A stretch of DNA of 64,000 nt from Acidobacteriota bacterium (lineage in GTDB: Bacteria > Acidobacteriota > Terriglobia > Terriglobales > Acidobacteriaceae), in contig JAJYVU010000007.1 in NCBI GenBank assembly GCA_021791875.1, positions 43,379 to 107,378 of the forward strand, read 5' to 3'. Below, one piece after another: positions 1 to 8,633 of the stretch. Numbering within the stretch: position 1 is the first letter of the stretch; each line of letters opens with the position of its first letter. The notes beneath the pieces were generated by a model, which saw nothing but the letters and a program-made list of their open reading frames with translations, was not told the DNA's origin and did no database searches. The position numbers and the translations under genes were made by a program.

Positions 1-88
1 CTGTGCCACGTGGCCTGCGCCACCACAGTGGAATCTGTCACAGCATCGGTGACATATCTCACGCGCACGGAAGATGCGGCCGCTCTCT

Positions 89-808
89 TCATTGCACTCC
101 CTGCGTAACTTCGGCCTCTGGCGCGCGTGCATCGACTACGCGCCCGTCGCGCATTTCCACCAGCCGGTGGCAGCGCTCCGCCAGGCCGCGGTCGTGCGTC
201 GCCATGACGAGCGTGATCTGTTCCGTCTCCACCAGTTCCAGCAGCAACTCAAAAATTTGCCTGCTGGTGCTTTCGTCCAGCGACCCCGTCGGCTCATCGG
301 CCAGCAGAATGCTTGGCCTATTCATCAGTGCACGGCACAGCGCGGTCCGCTGGCGTTCCCCGCCAGAGAGCTTTTGAATCGGCTGCTTCAGCCGGTGCAC
401 AATGCCCGTGCGCTCGGTCAGCTGCAACATGCGTGCGCGCGCGGCATCGCGTGCCGTCCCTGCGGCCACCGCCGGAATCATGCAGTTCTCTTCGAGCGTA
501 AGCCCCGGAATCAAATGATGCAGTTGAAATACAAACCCCATCTGATGACGCAGCAGCTGCAGCGTCGACCGCCCTGGTTCCAGCTTCACATCATGCACAT
601 ATATGCTGCCTGCCGTTGGCGTATCCAGCCCGCCCAGCAGATGCAGCAGCGTGCTCTTGCCGCAGCCGGAAGGACCACACAGCGCCACGGTCTGCCCGGC
701 AACCGCCTCGAAGTTGACCCCGTTCAGCACTCGTATTGCACCCTGCTCGTAGCTCTTCCACACATCTACGGCGCGCACGACGCTCCGGGCAGGCTCCGCC
801 TCTTCCAC
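89..808 (-). CDS. ABC transporter ATP-binding protein, LolD/MacB type
   Basis: Cytoplasmic ATPase that would energise the FtsX-type permease encoded just upstream (816-1928). All ABC motifs are visible: Walker A GPSGCGKST, signature LSGGERQR, Walker B ILLADEPTGSLD and the H-loop in MATHDRG. The family drives lipoprotein release (LolD) or MacB-type efflux and mechanotransmission, not conventional import. The start is uncertain. An ATG at 859 would overlap the permease by 44 nt and add residues unlike the family. A GTG at 808, directly after the permease stop, gives about 239 residues, normal for LolD. Substrate unknown. Confidence 0.88.
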   Translation of the reverse strand: MEEAEPARSVVRAVDVWKSYEQGAIRVLNGVNFEAVAGQTVALCGPSGCGKSTLLHLLGGLDTPTAGSIYVHDVKLEPGRSTLQLLRHQMGFVFQLHHLIPGLTLEENCMIPAVAAGTARDAARARMLQLTERTGIVHRLKQPIQKLSGGERQRTALCRALMNRPSILLADEPTGSLDESTSRQIFELLLELVETEQITLVMATHDRGLAERCHRLVEMRDGRVVDARAPEAEVTQGVQ

Positions 809-815
809 AAAAAAA

Positions 816-1928
816 CTACTCAAAGCGAAGCGCCTCCACCGCGCGAACCCGCATCGCATACATCGCCGGATAAAGCGCCCCGGCTACGCCCGTGAGCAGC
901 GCCAGCACCACCACTGCAATCATCACCCACGGCTGCAGGTGCGAGTCGATGTAGCCATGCAGCGCCGGAATCATCTTCAATCCCACAATCACCACGCCGC
1001 CAATCATCAGCCCAGCCACCGCGCCAATCAGCGAGACAATCCCCGATTCGCCAAATATCATCCCCGCGATCTGCCCGTTCGAAAATCCATTCACGCGCAG
1101 AATCGCGAGCTCGCGAATGCGCGTGAAGACGGACATGATCATCGTGTTGGCAACACCAAGCCCACCCAGTAGCAGCCCGCAGATTCCCACCGCCCACGCC
1201 GTCGCTTTTAATATTTTGAACTGCGAATAGCTGTGGTCAAATTCCTGGTTGCGCAGCGCAATCAGTGTTGGAAACTTCTGCGCCACCATCTGCTTGAAGA
1301 CCGCCGCATCGCCGCGATTCTTCAGCTTCACCGTGATCACTGACGACGAGCCCTCCTTATGGAAGAATTGCTGCGCCAGCGGCAGCGGCATGAACACGCC
1401 GCCATCCTCAAACCCGTTCTTCAGCTTCACAATGCCGATGACCGGAAATTTCTCATACCCAATCGCCACCGGCTCGCCCAGCTTCGCCTTCAGAAAATCC
1501 GCGGCCCGCTGCCCCAGGATCACGCCATCCTTCACCGCGCCAAAATCCGCTCTTCGGCCCGCCACCCACTTTGCGCTGTTGAGCCGCGCATCCTGCGCCG
1601 TCACGCCAAAGCAGGTGATGATGGGGTGGTCCGTGCTGCTCACCACGCCAAACAGCACCGGGTTCGCATGATCCACCATGCTCCACGAGCGAATCTGCTG
1701 TACGGCCGAGTTCGGCACGCTGCTGAAGAACAGATCCGAAACGTCTTTTTCAAACACCACAATCTGGCTGTTGTCTGAGAGCAGTCCAGAGAACATCGCT
1801 ACGGCGCCCTGCAGAATCGTCACCACCGTCAGCATCGCGGCCACGCTGAAGGCAATGCCGGCAATGCTGATCCCGGTGCGAACGCGATGACGGCTCAGAT
1901 TGGTCAGTATCAGCTTCAGAAAAATCAT
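816..1928 (-). CDS. FtsX/MacB-like ABC transporter permease
   Basis: Inner-membrane permease of 370 residues. Layout is that of the MacB/LolC superfamily: one N-terminal membrane segment (about residues 15-40), a long extracytoplasmic domain, then three C-terminal membrane helices in the FtsX domain. The conserved segment after the second helix is present (NTMIMSVFTRIRELAILRVN). It pairs with the ATPase at 89-808 and lies 11 nt after the polyprenyl synthase gene, so the three probably form one minus-strand operon. No separate periplasmic adaptor is visible. LolC-like and MacB-like roles cannot be told apart from sequence alone. Confidence 0.88.
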   Translation of the reverse strand: MIFLKLILTNLSRHRVRTGISIAGIAFSVAAMLTVVTILQGAVAMFSGLLSDNSQIVVFEKDVSDLFFSSVPNSAVQQIRSWSMVDHANPVLFGVVSSTDHPIITCFGVTAQDARLNSAKWVAGRRADFGAVKDGVILGQRAADFLKAKLGEPVAIGYEKFPVIGIVKLKNGFEDGGVFMPLPLAQQFFHKEGSSSVITVKLKNRGDAAVFKQMVAQKFPTLIALRNQEFDHSYSQFKILKATAWAVGICGLLLGGLGVANTMIMSVFTRIRELAILRVNGFSNGQIAGMIFGESGIVSLIGAVAGLMIGGVVIVGLKMIPALHGYIDSHLQPWVMIAVVVLALLTGVAGALYPAMYAMRVRAVEALRFE

Positions 1929-1939
1929 AGACTTGCAGA

Positions 1940-2848
1940 TTACGCGGCACAGGTCAAAGCTTGCATCTCACCATGAAAGCGCTCCAGCGTATCGGCCAGA
2001 AACGCCAGCCGGCTTCTCTGTTCAGACAGGGTCGCAATCACCCGGCCGCTCATCCGTATCAGGCGTTGAGCCCGGCGCACCGATGCATCCATGCCAATGG
2101 CGATCGCCAGGTTCGGCCGTTTCCGCTCCGCGTCGCGCGCCGCTGTCTTGCCACCCTCTTCGTTCGTGTGCAGGATGTCCTTCAAGTCGTCGAGAATCTG
2201 ATAGCAAAGGCCCCATGCCACTGAGAGCCGCTCCAGCAGGCAGATTTCGCGCCGGCTTGCCCCGCCCACAATCGCCGGTAGCACCAGCGCCAGACGAATC
2301 AGCGAAGCTGTCTTCCCTATCGCAATCTGCCGGTACACGTGTGCGTGCCGGCCATGATCCTCGAGATACAGATCCTGGCTTTGCCCGTTCAGCAGTCCAG
2401 CCACGCCCAGGTGCTGCTCCACATACTCCAGCGCCGCGTTCCGCACCTCTGCCGGCGCATCCGCCACTGACTTCCACAGCAGCCCATAGGCGCGATTGAT
2501 GAAGGCCAGCGCCGACAGTATCGCAGCCCCCTCGCCGTAAACGCGGTGCACGCACTCCGATCCGCGCCGCAGCAATGCATCATCCATGCACGGCAGATCA
2601 TCGAAGATTAAAGATGCCGTGTGAAAATATTCGATCGCCACGGCCAGAAATTCCGAACTGGCGTCCGGCAGGTCATAAGACCGCCCGAGTCGAAACGCCA
2701 GTTCGGCCCGGATCATATTCCCGGGATGCCGTAATGTCTCTTCCACCGCTCCGGCCAGATGTGGCTCCAGGTCATGCGGCCTCGGCAATTGCTCCTGAAA
2801 CACCGCCCTGAGCCTCTCATGAAGAGACATATTCACTTCTGAATTCAT
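1940..2848 (-). CDS. Polyprenyl (geranylgeranyl/farnesyl-type) diphosphate synthase
   Basis: Trans-isoprenyl diphosphate synthase of 302 residues that condenses isopentenyl diphosphate with allylic diphosphates. The first aspartate-rich motif is FDDLPCMDDALLRRG, with the bacterial DDxxxxD spacing of FPP/GGPP synthases. The second region reads YQILDDLKD followed by a Lys/Asn-rich segment (GGKTAARDAERKRPN). Chain length cannot be fixed. The bulky residues before the first motif fit a C15-C20 product for carotenoids, hopanoids or quinone side chains. It is the first gene of a minus-strand set with the FtsX permease and ATPase. A second ATG six codons in (2830) is an alternative start. Confidence 0.85.
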   Translation of the reverse strand: MNSEVNMSLHERLRAVFQEQLPRPHDLEPHLAGAVEETLRHPGNMIRAELAFRLGRSYDLPDASSEFLAVAIEYFHTASLIFDDLPCMDDALLRRGSECVHRVYGEGAAILSALAFINRAYGLLWKSVADAPAEVRNAALEYVEQHLGVAGLLNGQSQDLYLEDHGRHAHVYRQIAIGKTASLIRLALVLPAIVGGASRREICLLERLSVAWGLCYQILDDLKDILHTNEEGGKTAARDAERKRPNLAIAIGMDASVRRAQRLIRMSGRVIATLSEQRSRLAFLADTLERFHGEMQALTCAA

Positions 2849-3220
2849 GCAGACAAATCCGTCCTGGAGATGCAGGTAGCGTCAGACTGGCTCCTCAAGG
2901 ACTATCACTTCCTCGGGGCTCTGCCGTTGGCCCCTTCATCGACGCCCAGCTTCGAGCACAAGGCAACTCTTTGATTCCCAGTGAATCACGGCCCCACCCC
3001 ACGAGCATGACACGCAGATGACACTTCTCTTACAACTCATCCATCTGCGCCCGGAACGCCAGAGAACGTCTGTTTTAGACTAATTGCCCTTTTTCACCGC
3101 ACACATGACAATATGTTCATTCTCTGCCCAATCGATTGACCATCCACACGTTCCGTCGTCAGATGAGGGCAGGATAGGTTCCTCTTTTCAATACATTGGA
3201 GGAATTCCCGAGGAGAAGTT
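2849..3220. other. Divergent intergenic region, likely promoters
   Basis: About 370 bp between the divergent polyprenyl synthase and yceI genes. It is more AT-rich than the coding DNA and must carry promoters for both directions. I cannot pick a convincing -35/-10 pair. A GAGGAGA ribosome binding site lies just before the yceI ATG at 3221. No gene or structured RNA was recognised. Confidence 0.5.
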
Positions 3221-3856
3221 ATGCATTCGTTCCCTTTCAGGGTTCCGGCCCTTCGTCGCAGCGTAACCCGGCTATACCTTTCGCGGCAGGCCTTGCTTTC
3301 GCTGGCGGCACTGGCATGTTTCGCTTTCGCGGTATCGGCCGCACACGCGCAGTCGCAGTACCACATTGACGCGGCAAAGAGTCAGGTCCAGTTCAATCTG
3401 GGCGGCTTTCACGAGGTCAACGGCGTCTTCCAGATCACCAGCGGCAACATTACGTTCGACACAAGCTCCGGGCAGATGAGCGGCGACGTCGTCGTCAGCG
3501 CGGCCAGCGGAAACAGCGGTGACACTGCGCGCGACAAAGTCATGAAGAGCAAAGAGTTGCACGTCAGAAAGTTCCCTGAAATCACCTTTCAACCCAAACA
3601 CTTCACTGGCACTCTGAACCACTCGGGCGACTCCACCATCCAGGTCCATGGCCTCTTCACCCTCATCGGCAAACCACATGAAATCGTGGTTCCTATGACC
3701 GTTCAGGTCAACGGCAACCAGTGCACCGCCAAAGGTACTTTCACCCTCCCTTACGTGTCCTGGGGCATCAAAGACCCCACCATGCTGTTCATGAAAGAGG
3801 CCAAAACGGTAAAAATAGATGTAACGTTCGAAGGTACCCTTTCGGAAGGAAAGTAA
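3221..3856 (+). CDS. YceI-family periplasmic protein
   Basis: Secreted lipocalin-like protein of 211 residues. The N-terminal signal peptide has a hydrophobic stretch at about residues 24-42 and an AHA-QSQ cleavage site. The mature part shows YceI hallmarks: YHIDAAKSQVQFNLGGF at the start, KSKELHVRKFPEITFQP in the middle and ECL-fold beta strands to the end. YceI proteins bind polyprenoid/amphiphilic lipids in their barrel and often respond to base or osmotic stress. The gene stands directly before a two-component system, so stress-linked regulation is plausible. The ATG at 3221 has a good GAGGAGA Shine-Dalgarno. Confidence 0.9.
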   Translation: MHSFPFRVPALRRSVTRLYLSRQALLSLAALACFAFAVSAAHAQSQYHIDAAKSQVQFNLGGFHEVNGVFQITSGNITFDTSSGQMSGDVVVSAASGNSGDTARDKVMKSKELHVRKFPEITFQPKHFTGTLNHSGDSTIQVHGLFTLIGKPHEIVVPMTVQVNGNQCTAKGTFTLPYVSWGIKDPTMLFMKEAKTVKIDVTFEGTLSEGK

Positions 3857-3884
3857 CCAGAGGGGCCCTCTGCGGCCCTTCTGG
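3857..3884 (+). terminator. Hairpin after yceI
   Basis: CCAGAgGGGCC ... GGCCC-TTCTGG forms a strong GC stem directly after the yceI stop. No clear T-run follows, so it may be a weak terminator or an mRNA 3'-end stabiliser between yceI and the response regulator gene. Confidence 0.45.
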
Positions 3885-3902
3885 GGTGTAAGACCGAAAA
3901 CC

Positions 3903-4580
3903 ATGAAGCTACTCGTCATCGAAGACGATCTGGCAAACTCGAAATTTCTTGAGCGCGCCCTGTCCGAAAACGGTTACACCATTGACCTGGCGCACAACGC
4001 CGCCACGGCGGAGCGGCTCGCAATGGATGGCGACTACGCCGCGGTCATTCTCGACCTCGGCCTGCCCGACGAGGACGGCCTCACTCTCATCACTCGCCTC
4101 AAGGCGCGCGGCTTCTCTGCGCCCGTCCTCATCCTCTCTGCCCGGCGCGCGGTCGATGACCGCGTGCGCGGCCTCGAACAGGGCGGCGACGACTACCTCG
4201 TGAAACCCTATGCACTCCCCGAATTGCTGGCCCGCCTCCGCAATCTCCTCCGTCGCAACGCCAGCCCCTCCGATCAGTCCACCGTTCTGCGCGTGCTCGA
4301 CCTCGAACTGAACCTTCTCCGCCGCGAAGCCTCCCGCGCCGGAGAAACCCTCCAGCTCACCACCCAGGAGTTCGCCCTGCTCGAGTTTCTCTGCCGCAAC
4401 TCCGGGCGTGTCGTCACCCGCTCCATGATCCTCCAGCAGGTCTGGGGCATGCGCATCCAGCCGGATACCAACGTCGTCGACGTCCACATCTATCGCCTCC
4501 GCAGCAAGGTGGAGCGGCCCGATCTGCCCACCATGATCCGCACCATCCGAGGAGTCGGCTATGTCCTACGCGATAAATAG
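3903..4580 (+). CDS. OmpR/PhoB-family response regulator
   Basis: Two-component response regulator of 225 residues. The receiver domain spans about residues 1-115: acidic pocket IEDD at 6-9, phospho-acceptor Asp51 in AVILDLGLPDEDG, and the conserved Lys in DDYLVKPYALPELL. The winged-helix DNA-binding domain covers about 125-222 (LTTQEFALLEFLCRNSGRVV, then VDVHIYRLRSKVE and TIRGVGYVLR). Its last 20 nt overlap the histidine kinase gene, so the two are translationally coupled partners. yceI upstream and the ABC exporter downstream are candidate targets by position only. Confidence 0.95.
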   Translation: MKLLVIEDDLANSKFLERALSENGYTIDLAHNAATAERLAMDGDYAAVILDLGLPDEDGLTLITRLKARGFSAPVLILSARRAVDDRVRGLEQGGDDYLVKPYALPELLARLRNLLRRNASPSDQSTVLRVLDLELNLLRREASRAGETLQLTTQEFALLEFLCRNSGRVVTRSMILQQVWGMRIQPDTNVVDVHIYRLRSKVERPDLPTMIRTIRGVGYVLRDK

Positions 4581-6033
4581 GCCGCGGGTAAAGACGGCCG
4601 CGTGGCGCATCTCCCTCTGGGGCACCGCTGCTTTCGCCGCCGGAACCATCATCCTCTTCCTCTTCCTCCACCAGTTCGTCGCTCATGAAATCCAGCGCCG
4701 CGCCGACTCATGGCTCACCGGCGAGGTCGGCACCCTCGGCGACGTCGCGGAAAAAACACCCCAGGGCGTCCTCTACGACCGCATCGTAAGCGAAGTCGCC
4801 GAACTGGCCACCAAAGAGGTGCCCCACGGCCACGAGCCGGCAAAAGACCCCAATCGCTCCGTCTTCTTCCTGCAAACCAACAGCAGCGGCCATCTCAAGC
4901 TCTGGGTCGGCGAGCAGAACAAGAACGCCGTCCTGCAGGCCGTGCATGCCAAAAACATCCTGCCCGGCCATCCGGTCGATATTCACATCCCCGACGCGTT
5001 CAGCGACTTCCGCGTCGCCTCCACCCGCATGAACAACGGCGACGTCATCTACCTCGGCCTTTCCGGACGCGAAGAAAACCGCACACTTGACACCCTGCGC
5101 CTCTACTTCTTCATCATCTGCCTCGGCATTGTTCTGCTCGGCTTCCTGATCATCTTTTTCACCACCAAGCGCATGCTTGGCCATGTGCAGCGTATTACAG
5201 ATACCGCTGCCACCATCGGACATGACGACCTCCGCAGCCGCGTACCAGAGGTCGAGGGCAACGATGAAGTCGCGCAGCTCGCCTTCACCCTCAATCGCAT
5301 GCTCGATCGCGTGGAGAACACGGTCCGCCAGTTGCACACCATCACGGACTCGCTCGCCCACGACCTTCGCAGCCCCATCACCGCCGTTCGCGGCCGCCTC
5401 GAAGCCGCCCTGTTGCGCACCGACGAAGACGGTTGGGCCGAACCCGTCGCTTCCGCCATCGACGAGCTCGACCGTCTCTGCGAATTCCTCACCAAATCGC
5501 TCGACGTCGCCGAAGCTGGTGCCGATGCTCTCCGCCTCCAGAAAGAGCCCGTCAACCTCGACGAACTGCTCCAGACCATGGCTCATCTCTACGAGCCCAG
5601 CATGGCAGAGCGCGGCCTCAGCCTCACTCTGCGCAGCAGCTCACCGGTCATCGTCGATGCCGACCCCTCCCTCATTCATCGCATGATGATGAACCTCTTC
5701 GACAACGAGCTGAAACACCTGCCCCCGGGCTGCTCCGTGCACATTCGCCTTCAATCCGAGGATGGCCACTGCAACATCTTCCTCGAAGACAACGGCCCCG
5801 GATTCCCCGATGAAGTCGCCGCGCACATCTTTGAGAAGTACGCCAAGGGCAGCCAATCCGCCGGCTCAGGCCTGGGACTCGCCTTTGTCGAGGCAGTCGT
5901 CCGCGCACACAACGGATCCATCGAAGCATCCAACCTGCCTTCCCGCGGCATCCAGATACGAATCCGCCTGCAGCGCAGCTCCCCTGCTTCCCTTGCCTCA
6001 AGCCCCGCCACGTCTTCGCACACAGGTGTCTAG
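4561..6033 (+). CDS. Sensor histidine kinase
   Basis: Inner-membrane histidine kinase of 490 residues. Membrane segment 1 is at about residues 18-40, a periplasmic sensor of about 140 residues follows, membrane segment 2 is at about 180-203, then HAMP. The HisKA dimerisation helix carries the phospho-acceptor His267 in DSLAHDLRSPITAVRGRLE. The ATPase domain has the N box (MMNLFDNELKHL), G1 box (EDNGPGFPDE) and G2 box (GSGLGLAFVEAVVRAH). The start overlaps the response regulator gene by 20 nt. The periplasmic sensor resembles nothing I can name, so the signal is unknown. The stop codon reads into TAGAGC, as in several inverted-repeat elements of this window, but no complete element follows here. 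Confidence 0.94.
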   Translation: MSYAINRPRVKTAAWRISLWGTAAFAAGTIILFLFLHQFVAHEIQRRADSWLTGEVGTLGDVAEKTPQGVLYDRIVSEVAELATKEVPHGHEPAKDPNRSVFFLQTNSSGHLKLWVGEQNKNAVLQAVHAKNILPGHPVDIHIPDAFSDFRVASTRMNNGDVIYLGLSGREENRTLDTLRLYFFIICLGIVLLGFLIIFFTTKRMLGHVQRITDTAATIGHDDLRSRVPEVEGNDEVAQLAFTLNRMLDRVENTVRQLHTITDSLAHDLRSPITAVRGRLEAALLRTDEDGWAEPVASAIDELDRLCEFLTKSLDVAEAGADALRLQKEPVNLDELLQTMAHLYEPSMAERGLSLTLRSSSPVIVDADPSLIHRMMMNLFDNELKHLPPGCSVHIRLQSEDGHCNIFLEDNGPGFPDEVAAHIFEKYAKGSQSAGSGLGLAFVEAVVRAHNGSIEASNLPSRGIQIRIRLQRSSPASLASSPATSSHTGV

Positions 6034-6192
6034 AGCGAATCTGCTCTCGCAGCATCCCTGAGAGAAAAGGCACCGCGCGTCGATTCCGGTTTTGGCATCC
6101 AACATTCTTCGTGGCCAAATCGGTTTTGGGCCAGTCGCTTATGACCAAAGTGAGTTTGAGTCTTTGCCCTCTGCCCCGTATGCTGGCTTGAC

Positions 6193-6990
6193 ATGAATTC
6201 GCCTGCCATTTCCGCTCAAAATGTCACGCGCCGCTTCGGAGATTTCGTCGCTGTCGACCAGGTCACCTTCGACGTCGCGCCCGGGCAGTTCTTCGGCTTT
6301 CTCGGCCCCAACGGCGCCGGAAAGTCCACCACCATCAAGATGCTCACCGGCCTGCTCGCACCCAGCTCCGGCAATGTGCACGTTCTCGGCGAAGACATGA
6401 GCCGCAACCCCGTTGCCATCAAGCAGCAGATCGGCGTGGTCCCTGAAGGCATGGCCCTCTTTGGCCGGCTCACGGCCGCCGAATATCTTCGCTTTGTGGC
6501 TCGCATGTACGGCCTCGACCGCCAGACCACCCGCCAGCGTACCGAAGAGCTCCTCGAATTCATGCACCTCGCCAACGAACCCAAAAAGCTCGTCACCGAC
6601 TTTTCCCACGGCATGCAGAAAAAGCTGGCGCTGGCCGCTGCCGTCATTCACGCCCCGCGCGTGCTGTTTCTCGACGAGCCGTTCGAAGGTGTGGACGCCG
6701 TCGCCGCCGTCACCCTCAAGAACATGCTGCAGGGCATGATCGCCCGCGGCGCCACCATCTTTCTTACCTCCCATGTACTCGAAATCGTCGAGCGCCTCTG
6801 CAGCCACGTCGCCATCATCAGCAAGGGAAGGCTCGTCGCGAACGGCTCCCTCGAAGAGTTGCGCCACGGCGTCGCCTCTCGCCTGCCCGGCACGCAGGGA
6901 GACGAGAAACTCACCCTCGAACAAATCTTCCTCAACGTCGTGGGTGGCAACAGCGCGGACGAGGCACAGGAACTCTCATGGCTGGCATAG
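6193..6990 (+). CDS. ABC-2 type exporter ATP-binding protein
   Basis: ATPase of 265 residues of the drug/lipid-exporter (CcmA-like) class. Walker A is GPNGAGKST, the signature region reads FSHGMQKKLALAAAV, which is the degenerate LSxGMxQ form typical of ABC-2 exporters, Walker B is VLFLDEPFEG and the H-loop lies in FLTSHVLEIVERLC. The C-terminus overlaps the following permease gene by 13 nt, a sign of co-translation. A roughly 160 bp gap separates it from the two-component genes, so it may have its own promoter. Substrate unknown. Confidence 0.92.
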   Translation: MNSPAISAQNVTRRFGDFVAVDQVTFDVAPGQFFGFLGPNGAGKSTTIKMLTGLLAPSSGNVHVLGEDMSRNPVAIKQQIGVVPEGMALFGRLTAAEYLRFVARMYGLDRQTTRQRTEELLEFMHLANEPKKLVTDFSHGMQKKLALAAAVIHAPRVLFLDEPFEGVDAVAAVTLKNMLQGMIARGATIFLTSHVLEIVERLCSHVAIISKGRLVANGSLEELRHGVASRLPGTQGDEKLTLEQIFLNVVGGNSADEAQELSWLA

Positions 6991-8633
6991 CCTCGCGCCG
7001 CTCCATGATGCAGTATGCCGCCGTCGCGCGCATGCGCATGCAAATGCTCGCGCACTCCGCCCGTACCGGCCGCGGAAAGTTTGACATCGTGGCCCAGATT
7101 GCCACCTGGAGCACCTATCTTTTTCTAGGAACACTCTTCGCCGCCGGCTTCGCCATGGGCGCGTTTCACATCCTCTACGGCGGGCACCTGGGCTACTTCA
7201 GCCTGCTCATCTGGGGCGCATTGCTCATGTGGCAGTTCACGCCCATCATGGCCATCTCCTTCCGCGAGGAATACGATCTTTCCGGACTCGCACGCTACCC
7301 GCTCGGCTTCGGCGCCTACTACATCCTCTTCATCTTCTTCGGTTTCTTCGATCTCTCCACCATCTTTGGATTGGCCTCTCTGCTCGGCATCGCCATCGGC
7401 GTCAGCCTGGCGCGCCCGGCGCTGTTGCCCATCGGGCTTCTGGCGCTGGCGATATTCGCGGCCTTCAACATCCTCCTCAACCGCGCCATCTTCGCATGGC
7501 TCAGCCGCTGGCTCGCCCGCCGCCGCTCCCGTGAGATTCTGGGCGTCTTTTTCTTCATCGTCGTGGTCGCCGCAGAGCTCATGAACCCGGCCCTGCACGA
7601 GTTCCACCTGAGGCTTCCGGCAAACCTGCTCGCCTTACTCAAGATTCTGATCCCGTTCGACGCGCTCTTTCCTCCCGGTCTCGTTTCCGGCGGCATGCTC
7701 GCCGTCACGCACGGTCATCTGCTCCGTGCCGCCCTCTCGCTCGCCGGCCTGGCCGCCTGGACCATCCTTCCCGGCGCAACCCTGGCAGCGCGGCTGCGCG
7801 CGCAGTACCGCGGAGAAAACCTCAGCGAAGCCCCCGCCCGCAAGCCGGAAGCAGCACCCGCAAAAGGAACCAACCGCCCCTCCCGATTCGACGTGACCGG
7901 CCCGGTCGCCGCCGTCATGGTCAAGGAAGCACGCTACCTCATGCGCAGCTACCAGTTGCTCTATGGCCTCGTAGCGCCCCTGATCCTCATGCTCGTTTTC
8001 ACCGGAACCCCGCGCCACCACCATACCGGCGCGCTCGTTGCCCCGGAACATCTACTGCTGCCGCTGGCTGTCCTCTACGCCTTCCTTGGACTCACCCGCC
8101 TCATCTTCAACAGTCTCGGCAGCGAAGGCACGGGCCTGCAATTCTACTTTGCCTCGCCGGCTCCCTTCTGGAAAATCATGCTCGGCAAGAATCTCTTCCA
8201 CATGATCCTGCTGGCCATTGAGATTGTGGTCCTCTGGGTGATCGCTGTCTTGCGCGCCGGCCTGCCTTCCGCCGAAACAATGGCGATCACGCTCTGTGCC
8301 ATGACCTTCATCGTGCCGGCCAACTTCCTTGCGGCCAACCTGGTCTCCCTGCACGTGCCCTACCGCATGAACCTGACCCGCATCCAGCGCTCGCAGGGCG
8401 CAACCGCCAATAACCTGGTCAGCCTGCTCGCGCAACTGGTCGTTGGCGGAGTCAGCGCCATCGCCTACTTTGTGGCATACGCTCGCGGAGGACCATGGCT
8501 CGCCGCGATCATCCTCCTCGCCATGGGCGTAGTCGCAAGCCTGGCCTATTGGCTGGTTCTGCGCGGCCTCGGCACACGCGCGCGCCGCCGCATCGAGCCG
8601 CTCCTCAGTGACCTCGCCCGCACCGCAAGTTAG
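6978..8633 (+). CDS. ABC exporter permease, large membrane protein
   Basis: Integral membrane protein of 551 residues with about twelve predicted hydrophobic segments in two halves, separated by a charged cytoplasmic stretch near residues 270-310 (EAPARKPEAAPAKGTNRPSR). It overlaps the ATPase at 6193-6990 and is clearly its membrane partner. The double-length arrangement suggests a fusion of two ABC-2 permease halves. I do not recognise a named family. The gene ends convergently with the aldo/keto reductase gene, their stop codons overlapping by 4 bp. Confidence 0.82.
   Translation: MAGIASRRSMMQYAAVARMRMQMLAHSARTGRGKFDIVAQIATWSTYLFLGTLFAAGFAMGAFHILYGGHLGYFSLLIWGALLMWQFTPIMAISFREEYDLSGLARYPLGFGAYYILFIFFGFFDLSTIFGLASLLGIAIGVSLARPALLPIGLLALAIFAAFNILLNRAIFAWLSRWLARRRSREILGVFFFIVVVAAELMNPALHEFHLRLPANLLALLKILIPFDALFPPGLVSGGMLAVTHGHLLRAALSLAGLAAWTILPGATLAARLRAQYRGENLSEAPARKPEAAPAKGTNRPSRFDVTGPVAAVMVKEARYLMRSYQLLYGLVAPLILMLVFTGTPRHHHTGALVAPEHLLLPLAVLYAFLGLTRLIFNSLGSEGTGLQFYFASPAPFWKIMLGKNLFHMILLAIEIVVLWVIAVLRAGLPSAETMAITLCAMTFIVPANFLAANLVSLHVPYRMNLTRIQRSQGATANNLVSLLAQLVVGGVSAIAYFVAYARGGPWLAAIILLAMGVVASLAYWLVLRGLGTRARRRIEPLLSDLARTAS

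Noticed and set aside
6031..6192. TAGAGC at the histidine kinase stop as another inverted-repeat element
   Set aside because: Only a 5-bp AGAGC/GCTCT pair is seen and no matching distal arm was found.
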